From NCBI GenBank assembly GCA_035294855.1, contig DATGKD010000200.1:1-9082 (forward strand): a stretch of DNA of 9,082 nucleotides, in the 5' to 3' direction. The position numbers and the translations under genes are program-made. Below, piece by piece: positions 7,163 to 9,082 of this stretch (its first letter is position 1; each line of letters starts with the position of its first letter). The notes under the pieces were generated by a model that saw nothing but the letters and a program-made list of their open reading frames with translations, did no database searches and had not been told where the DNA came from. This stretch comes from DATGKD01 sp035294855 (GTDB lineage Bacteria > Actinomycetota > Acidimicrobiia > Acidimicrobiales > UBA8190).

Positions 7163-7627
7163 GCAGGCTTCCTACCCCGGGACGCGGCGGTGCATGCCCG
7201 GTCAGGGCGCAGCACTCCGGCGAGCTCGGCGAGCTCGGCCCGCAGGAAGTCGTCCTTGCGGGGCTCGCCGGCGACGTGGATCTCGGTCACCTGGTCGTCG
7301 TCGCTCCGGAGTACGAGGACGCCGGCAACCCGTCGGTCCACGAGAACGCGAGGAAGGTCGGCTCGGGCCCGAGCGGCGGAGACACGAAGGCCGCCCGCGG
7401 GCCCCAGGGCTTCAAAAAGTCGCTGGCCAGCTTCTGGGCCCCTCTGACGACGACCCCGGGCCGGAGGTCGACGGTGCCGGAGATTTCGGGGCAAGGACGG
7501 CCGACAAACCGGCCAGGCCGCCCTGAGCACACGCCGCGACCGACCGCTCGACGACCACGCGGTTTCGGCCAGCAGTCACGCTTGCCGCCTCCACCGCCGT
7601 CGCCTTCGTCGCCGCGGTGCGGGCTCT
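7138..7627 (-). pseudogene. Decayed SnoaL-like domain of a SigJ/ECF-type sigma factor, with two frameshifts
   Basis: Three minus-strand frames read in turn give one continuous SnoaL/NTF2-like domain. The first frame gives NRVVVERSVAACAQGGLAGL and SAVLAP. It continues in a second frame as EISGTVDLRPGVVVRGAQKL and ASDFLKPWGPRAAFVS down to FLAF. A third frame gives VDRRVAGVLVLRSDDDQ, VTEIHVAGEPRKDDFL and a short tail, ending at the stop at 7138-7140. The first break fits loss of one C in the CCCC run (plus-strand GGGG at 7488-7491). The second fits a two-base TC insertion near 7341-7346. The family resemblance is to C-terminal SnoaL-like extensions of SigJ-type ECF sigma factors, where phrases like VDRRxAGVLVL and DPRK occur. 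No sigma region 2 or 4 is found upstream: the first frame meets paired TGA stops at 7628-7633, so the 5' part is missing. Sequencing error cannot be ruled out for the indels, but the missing 5' part argues for true decay. Confidence 0.68.
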
Positions 7628-7715
7628 TCATCAAAGGCTGGAACGAGCTGACCGAGCTGCACCGTGGGATGATCCGGGCACACCGGCCCTCCGAGTCTGA
7701 CGATGAGGTCACGTC

Positions 7716-8282
7716 GTGGAAGATCTGACCGCGCTGCACCGCCGAGCTCTCGACACCACCGGCCGGACGCTGGCGGCGATCCACCCGGGCCAGTGGGACG
7801 AGCCGACGCCTTGCGAAGGATGGAACGTGCGGGCCCTCGCCAATCACGTCGTCTCCGGGAACCTGTGGGCTGCCGAGCTGGCGAGTGGCAAGACGATCGA
7901 CGAAGTCGGCGACCGCTTTGACGGCGACGTCCTCGGACCTGATCCGGCCGTCGCCTACCAAGCGTCGGCGGCAGCCGCCGCCGCGGCGTTCGAGGCCCCG
8001 GGGGCGCTCGACGCCCCGTGCGCGGTGTCGTACGGTCCGGTCCCGGGCTCGGTGTACCTCGGGCACCGTTTCGTCGACGTGCTCATCCACGGCTGGGACC
8101 TCGCGGTCGCAACCGGTCAGGACCCGACCCTCGATCCGGACTTGGTGGCCGCCTGCGCGGCGGTGGTCGAGCCGCAAGCCGAGATGCTCGCGGCGAGCGG
8201 GATGTTTGGCGACGGCGCCCGGGCTCCCGACGACGCCGACCCGATGACGCGCCTCCTCATGACGCTCGGGCGGCGCCCCTGA
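7716..8282 (+). CDS. TIGR03086-family metal-binding protein (maleylpyruvate isomerase N-terminal/DinB-like)
   Basis: This 188-residue protein belongs to the DinB-like four-helix fold related to mycothiol-dependent maleylpyruvate isomerase. Such proteins bind a metal and are thought to be thiol-dependent transferases; the substrate here is unknown. Near the N-terminus it has WDEPTPCEGWNVRALANHVV (27-46), the family's signature with His44, and later FVDVLIHGWDLAVATGQ (119-135) with Asp121 and His125. These match the spacing of the three metal-ligand positions in the family (His, acidic residue, then His four residues on). The start is GTG at 7716-7718 with AGG nine bases upstream; translation from it gives the expected family N-terminus. 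It is transcribed away from the broken sigma-factor remnant, with 88 bases between. A regulatory link with that remnant is possible but not shown. Confidence 0.88.
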   Translation: MEDLTALHRRALDTTGRTLAAIHPGQWDEPTPCEGWNVRALANHVVSGNLWAAELASGKTIDEVGDRFDGDVLGPDPAVAYQASAAAAAAAFEAPGALDAPCAVSYGPVPGSVYLGHRFVDVLIHGWDLAVATGQDPTLDPDLVAACAAVVEPQAEMLAASGMFGDGARAPDDADPMTRLLMTLGRRP

Positions 8283-8501
8283 CCATCGCCGTTACGTCTG
8301 CTCTGCGGCGGCGTGCTGGCGGAACCGGCGTAGCCCGAGATCCCAGCCGTCAGGAGCGCTGGATCACGAGCGGCCGGCGCTCCCGGGATTGGCGTACGAA
8401 TTGGGAGGTACTCGCCGCTTGGTCGGCGTGAACACGCGTCCTCTCACCCAGCACCTCGGCGGTGAATTCCCGGTACAACTGCAGAGGTGGGGTCGTTCGC
8501 C
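8283..8501. other. Intergenic region of 219 bases
   Basis: Between the TIGR03086 gene and the AlkB gene I see no convincing coding sequence, tRNA or mobile element. It contains one larger imperfect stem-loop (listed separately) and a short 5-bp hairpin, CGCCG at 8413-8417 with CGGCG at 8424-8428. The promoter of the AlkB gene presumably lies in its right half, but no clear -10/-35 pair stands out. Confidence 0.6.
8340..8389. terminator. Imperfect long stem-loop, possible terminator or structured RNA
   Basis: Two nested inverted repeats share one axis. The outer arms are ATCCC (8340-8344) and GGGAT (8385-8389). The inner arms are GGAGCGC (8353-8359) and GCGCTCC (8377-8383), with a 17-base loop and an 8-base bulge on the left. 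It lies about 60 bases after the TIGR03086 stop. It could end that transcript or act in the leader of the AlkB gene. Chance pairing is possible at this GC content. Confidence 0.3.
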
Positions 8502-9082
8502 TTGACGCGCCAGCCCTCGTTGTTCGCTTCGGCGGTATCCGTCGACGACGCGTTCACGTCCCTCGAGCGCGTCGACATCGACGACGAGTGCTGGGTCGAA
8601 TATGGGCCGGGCTGGTTGAACGGTGCCGACACCGCGTTCGACGACTTGGCCGCCTCTGTCGACTGGCAGCAACGTCGCAGGTGGATGTACTCCCGCGAGG
8701 TCGACGAGCCCCGGCTGACCGCTCGACAGCATGCCGACGACGCTCGGGGCATGCGGCCGGAATGGCTGGAGCTCGCCCGCACGGTCCTTTCCGCCCGCTA
8801 CGGCGTCGTGTTCGACTCCGCCGGTATCAACCTCTACCGCGACGGCGAGGACAGCGTGGCCTGGCACCGTGACCGGATCCCCGAGCAGATCGTCCATCCG
8901 CTCGTCGCGCTGGTCTCGTTGGGGGAACCCCGAAAGTTCCTCCTGAGGAAGAACGGCGGGGGCCGGTCCCGGGCGTTTCATCTCGGCCAGGGGGACCTGC
9001 TCGTGACGGGTGGAGAAACCCAACGACGGTACGAGCACAGCGTCCCCAAGGTCGCGAAGGCAGGACCCCGCATCAGCGTGGC
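8502..9082 (+). CDS. alkB: AlkB-family 2-oxoglutarate/Fe(II)-dependent dioxygenase (3' end cut by window)
   Basis: AlkB enzymes directly reverse alkylation damage (1-methyladenine, 3-methylcytosine) in DNA or RNA, using iron, oxygen and 2-oxoglutarate. The frame is open to the window edge, giving 193 complete codons plus two bases; most of a family member of about 200 residues is present. Visible are QPSLF near the N-terminus, MYSREVDEPRL, then NLYRDGEDSVAWHRD with iron ligands His122 and Asp124, LGEPRKFLLR, LGQGDLLVTGG, and HSVPK with the distal iron ligand His179, followed by GPRISV with Arg190 for 2-oxoglutarate binding. TTG at 8502-8504 is my start, ten bases after a GAGGTGGGG ribosome-binding stretch; an in-frame GTG at 8487-8489 would add five residues. 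An in-frame TGA at 8463-8465 limits further extension. The second Arg of the family motif is outside the window. No ada or other repair gene is visible nearby. Confidence 0.92.
   Translation, partial: MTRQPSLFASAVSVDDAFTSLERVDIDDECWVEYGPGWLNGADTAFDDLAASVDWQQRRRWMYSREVDEPRLTARQHADDARGMRPEWLELARTVLSARYGVVFDSAGINLYRDGEDSVAWHRDRIPEQIVHPLVALVSLGEPRKFLLRKNGGGRSRAFHLGQGDLLVTGGETQRRYEHSVPKVAKAGPRISV

Noticed and set aside
7221..7238. Two tandem copies of CGAGCTCGG
   Set aside because: They encode a repeated Ala-Glu-Leu in the third frame of the SnoaL remnant, which is a normal helical tail; two copies are not enough to call a repeat element.
7287..8177. 296-codon minus-strand open frame spanning the TIGR03086 gene
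   Set aside because: Most of it is antisense to a gene with clear motifs. Only its last part is real protein signal, and that belongs to the frameshifted SnoaL remnant.
8364..9038. 224-codon minus-strand open frame opposite the AlkB gene
   Set aside because: The plus strand encodes the AlkB iron and 2-oxoglutarate ligands in correct order, so the minus frame is a shadow.
1..9082. Possible CRISPR array, insertion sequence, tRNA or phage genes
   Set aside because: I found no regularly spaced repeats, transposase motifs, terminal inverted repeats, tRNA cloverleaf or phage-type genes in either strand.

Overview
The window is high-GC DNA with the strong G/C third-codon bias of an actinobacterium. 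The families present fit Actinomycetota: a fused LivH-LivM permease, a wax ester synthase/diacylglycerol acyltransferase (WS/DGAT) beside a LipC/LipQ-like hydrolase, a TIGR03086-type protein, and an actinobacterial-style AlkB. An acidimicrobial or mycobacterial-like lineage is plausible, but I cannot fix the genus from sequence alone.

Left part (1-3742, minus strand). This is an ABC importer operon of the branched-chain amino acid (HAAT) type. It reads, in transcription order, lipoprotein substrate-binding protein, fused LivH-LivM permease, and LivG ATPase. LivG overlaps the permease stop by 8 bases and is cut by the window start. A LivF partner would be expected beyond the left edge. The substrate is not determined.

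Middle (3872-6900). A membrane-anchored alpha/beta hydrolase with a complete Ser-Asp-His triad (minus strand) diverges from a WS/DGAT acyltransferase (plus strand). The roughly 100-base region between them carries several short palindromes. The pairing resembles the mycobacterial lipC-Rv0221 and lipQ-Rv2484c neighbourhoods and suggests linked synthesis and turnover of storage or envelope lipids. A second palindromic cluster lies between the hydrolase stop and the transporter operon.

Right part (6901-9082). A hairpin separates the WS/DGAT gene from a convergent small, charged 71-residue protein of unknown function. Overlapping the start of that small gene is what I read as a broken gene: a SnoaL-like domain, of the kind found at the C-terminus of SigJ-type ECF sigma factors, spread over three frames by two small indels and lacking its sigma domains. 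Divergent from it is an intact TIGR03086/maleylpyruvate-isomerase-N-like protein with conserved metal-ligand positions. After about 220 bases of structured intergenic DNA comes an AlkB-family 2-oxoglutarate/Fe(II) dioxygenase that runs off the right edge.

Most of the window is ordinary accessory metabolism. I see no CRISPR array, insertion sequence, tRNA or rRNA, and no clearly novel multi-gene system. The points most worth a second look are the decayed sigma-factor tail, the hydrolase/WS-DGAT divergent pair with its palindromes, and the small charged protein.
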